Below, one piece after another: positions 3,851 through 5,368 of a stretch of DNA of 5,368 bases. The notes below the pieces were generated by a model that made no database searches, had not been told where the DNA came from, and was given only the letters and a program-made list of their open reading frames with translations. Every line of letters starts with the position of its first letter. Positions within the stretch are counted from its first letter, which is position 1. Source of the stretch: Nitrospinota bacterium (lineage in GTDB: Bacteria > Nitrospirota > Nitrospiria > Nitrospirales > UBA8639); the NCBI GenBank assembly GCA_022561525.1, contig JADFRB010000174.1, forward strand, positions 1 to 5,368, read 5' to 3'. A program made the translations under genes and the position numbers.

Positions 3851-5015
3851 ATGATGAAGCAGGTATGAGAAGCAACCAGGGTCCAATCTCAGGCAGCCAT
3901 CCTCTGGCTCGTGGGTATCGCTGGCAGGATAATGGGGGGGACAGCCCTGGCCTCGTCAACAGGAGGGCATCACGGGAATCTCACCTTTCTCAACGCCAAC
4001 TACCGGCGGCATCCAACCAAACTTCAGCATCAAACCAAACACCCGATCAGCTTGTCTCTGCCATTTTAAAAAATTGCAAACGCAATGCCCATTGCGTCAT
4101 GGGCCAACTGACGGGGTTGACGACCCGCGAATCGCGCGAGCAGGTCGTGAGCATATTGAATGACATCATTGGAGCATGGGAGCAGGAAGAATTTTATTGC
4201 CATCCCAATGCTCATCATCTCGGGCACTTTTATTCACGTTGTTTGACGGGGAAGTGGGCCAAGCGCTGGCCCACACCGACAATACCTGCGGCAATGCCTT
4301 GTATCATGGGGTGTTAGAGAATTCGTTGCAGGCGCAAATAAAGGCCAAGAGCCAAAGTGTGGAGGAACTCGATATTGCCACCCCCGGCTCCAACGTGGGT
4401 CAGTCCCCACAATCCAATGTTCGGATGCAATGTTTTCATGGCATGGGTCATGCACTGGCCAAAGTGTACGAGCACGATGTCTTTTGAGCGGTCCCACGTT
4501 GTGAACAGTTTGCGAATTGGCGTGAACAAGACATGTGCCTGGATGGCGTGTTCATGGAAAACCATGTGGAAGTGTTTAACGGCGGGAGCGGGGTTTTCTC
4601 TCTGACCGACATCTTCTATCCGTGCAACGGGGTGCCGGAACAATATCGGTACCGCTGTTACATGTATCAATCGTATTATATTTTGCGAGCCAACAATTAT
4701 GAGTATGCCCAGTCTTTAATGACTGCGAACAACTCCCGTCTGGCTCAGAACACCTCATTGGCATCTGCATAGGCGGGGTCGTGAACTATCTCACCGTGCG
4801 GAAGTTTTTCAACAACATTGACGGCATGGCCGTCATGTGTGCAGCCATCAATCCCAAATATCCAAAGAATTGTTGGAACCTCGTTGTTTTTGCCCTCGTT
4901 CGCTATGCCGATTTCGACCTTGGCGATGATTTTGTCAGTTGTTCCCGCCCGACCAAACCCCCAACCCTGCCTCGAAGAATGGCGACGCGTGCAGGTCACC
5001 AGCAATCTAAAATAG
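3851..5015 (+). pseudogene. Broken gene for an exported Cys/His-rich repeat protein of unrecognised family
   Basis: No single frame spans it, but joining frames gives a coherent protein of about 390 residues. Bases 3851-4040 (second frame) give a hydrophobic stretch ILWLVGIAGRIMGGTALAS like a signal peptide, interrupted early by TGA at 3866. Bases 4041-4228 (first frame) give NCKRNAHC and CHPNAHHLGHF (4198-4230). Bases 4229-4717 (third frame) give CGNALYHGVLEN (4287-4322), CFHGMGHA (4431-4454), an in-frame TGA at 4485, then CLDGVFMEN and CNGVPEQYRYRC. From 4718 (second frame) come CEQLPSGSEHLIGIC and CAAINPKYPKNC. Two more shifts give CQLFPPDQTPNPC and an end at TAG 5013. Every shift fits loss of one base in a short homopolymer. 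The C-terminal half repeats about every 35 residues with a C-x(10-13)-C pair, suggesting a disulfide-stapled helical repeat outside the cytoplasm. His/Cys clusters could bind metal or heme (inference). The start is uncertain: ATG 3851 or ATG 3865 followed by a shift. I do not recognise a named family. True decay or sequencing error remains open. Confidence 0.7.
4009..4040 (+). repeat. Short 18-bp-period tandem duplication in the remnant gene
   Basis: GCATCCAACCAAAC (4009-4022) recurs as GCATCAAACCAAAC (4027-4040) with one mismatch and an 18-bp period. In the first frame it reads ASNQTS-ASNQTP. It lies in the linker between the putative signal region and the first Cys motif, close to an inferred frame change. 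Confidence 0.6.
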
Positions 5016-5160
5016 AATGACCCCCGGTTCCCTTTACAAAAGTACTCGCCCATAGGGTACAGTCTTTTTACCTTCGTTCGCTACTTGCGCTTCAGTCAAA
5101 AGGCGGCTCATGGTGTTTGGGCCACAACCTTTCTTTGAATCATACAAGGACAGGTCAAGA
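5016..5160. other. Intergenic stretch with no supported feature
   Basis: It follows the end of the broken gene and runs up to the inverted copy of the dispersed repeat. I see no convincing start with ribosome-binding site, no strong hairpin with a T-tract and no RNA gene. The open frames crossing it on the minus strand are continuations of the opposite strand of the remnant. Confidence 0.4.
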
Positions 5161-5263
5161 TGGCTCGGGAACTCGCCGGAGTCTATCCTGAGCCTTGTCG
5201 AAGAACTCAAACAGCCCTCGCCGAAAAGTCGATTCGGGACTCCGGCTCCGCCGCGCCCAACGC
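5161..5263 (-). repeat. 103-bp dispersed intergenic repeat, copy 2 (inverted)
   Basis: This is the reverse-complement copy of 661-763, of equal length, with the identical 39-bp core at 5176-5214. Its neighbour on the outer side is a different palindrome rather than the sequence flanking copy 1, so the 103-bp unit is the shared part. One frame on the minus strand encodes RGLFEFFDKAQDRLR, as in copy 1. It lies about 145 bp past the broken Cys/His-rich gene. Confidence 0.85.
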
Positions 5264-5272
5264 GTTCTTTTT

Positions 5273-5342
5273 GTCATTTCAAGCAGAGCGAGAAATCTCA
5301 TACGTGGCCGAACTACAGATTTCTCCTGGGGGTCGAAATGAC
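5273..5342. repeat. Nested palindrome with GTCATTTC/GAAATGAC ends
   Basis: The outer arms GTCATTTC (5273-5280) and GAAATGAC (5335-5342) and the inner arms AGAAATCT (5291-5298) and AGATTTCT (5317-5324) are each perfect, separated by internal loops of 10 nt per side. This is the form of a widespread bacterial intergenic repeat (GTCATTTCGAGC...GGTCGAAATGAC type, from memory). The window then ends in CTGGATTCCCGATA, which looks like the first arm of another such hairpin that is cut off. Confidence 0.7.
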
Positions 5343-5368
5343 CGAAGGACAAACCTGGATTCCCGATA

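Noticed and set aside
4485..4487. Selenocysteine codon
   Set aside because: The position is not aligned with the Cys pattern of the repeats, no SECIS element was recognised, and the gene shows other disruptions.
3851..5015. Several separate small genes instead of one broken gene
   Set aside because: The pieces lack their own ribosome-binding sites, overlap slightly in different frames and continue one motif series with regular spacing.
4234..5053. Minus-strand ORFs opposite the broken gene
   Set aside because: The plus-strand frames carry the repeated Cys/His motifs and join coherently; the minus frames lack motifs and ribosome-binding sites.
5155..5352. Minus-strand ORF at the right edge
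   Set aside because: It is made of the inverted dispersed repeat and the GTCATTTC palindrome; not a protein gene.
1..5368. CRISPR array, integrase or toxin-antitoxin pair
   Set aside because: No regularly spaced direct repeats, and no recombinase or toxin-like motifs in any credible frame.

Overview
The window looks like a chromosomal housekeeping stretch of a Gram-negative bacterium, most likely a Nitrospira-type member of the Nitrospirota. That assignment rests on my memory of the repeat families here (the 156-bp element with GGGGCTGTTG ends, the short intergenic repeats with a TTCGACAAGGCTCAGGAT core, the GTCATTTC/GAAATGAC palindrome) and on the general look of the proteins. No search was run, so the phylum is an inference.

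Layout from left to right. A gene open at the left edge (2-385, +) encodes the C-terminal part of a protein with a HELFH zinc-protease signature. About 600 bp without a credible gene follow (386-981), holding one copy of a 103-bp dispersed repeat and a GC-rich hairpin. Two minus-strand genes come next: a membrane-anchored SurA/PpiD-type N-terminal-domain protein (982-1692) and ribosomal protein S20, rpsT (1935-2210), separated by a MITE-like palindromic element that ends only 14 bp before the SurA-like start codon. Divergent from rpsT is pyrF (2309-3028, +), orotidine-5'-phosphate decarboxylase, with a TTG start. A tRNA-His(GTG) gene with its own promoter follows (3174-3251, +), then a tiny zinc-ribbon protein on the minus strand (3403-3585) with a bidirectional-looking UUCG hairpin behind it.

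The accessory part is 3660-5368. A promoter-like sequence and a strong plus-strand intrinsic terminator lie only about 60 bp apart (3664-3756), which suggests a short RNA or a leader/attenuator. Downstream is the broken remnant (about 3851-5015, +) of an exported Cys/His-rich protein. I can rebuild an ancestor of about 390 residues from three frames. It has CHxxxHHxGHF, CGxxxYHGxxE and CFHGMGHA motifs, followed by about five units of roughly 35 residues, each with a C-x(10-13)-C pair. I do not recognise a named family. All five inferred frame changes go in the same direction (one base missing each) and fall in short homopolymers, so sequencing error, true decay and an unusual expression mode must be told apart. 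The right edge carries an inverted second copy of the 103-bp repeat and a nested palindrome, so most of the window (764-5160) is bracketed by inverted copies.

The intact genes serve translation (S20, tRNA-His), pyrimidine synthesis (PyrF) and envelope protein folding (SurA-like). They do not form one pathway. The only plausible shared transcription unit is rpsT followed by the SurA-like gene, and that is uncertain because of the repeat between them.
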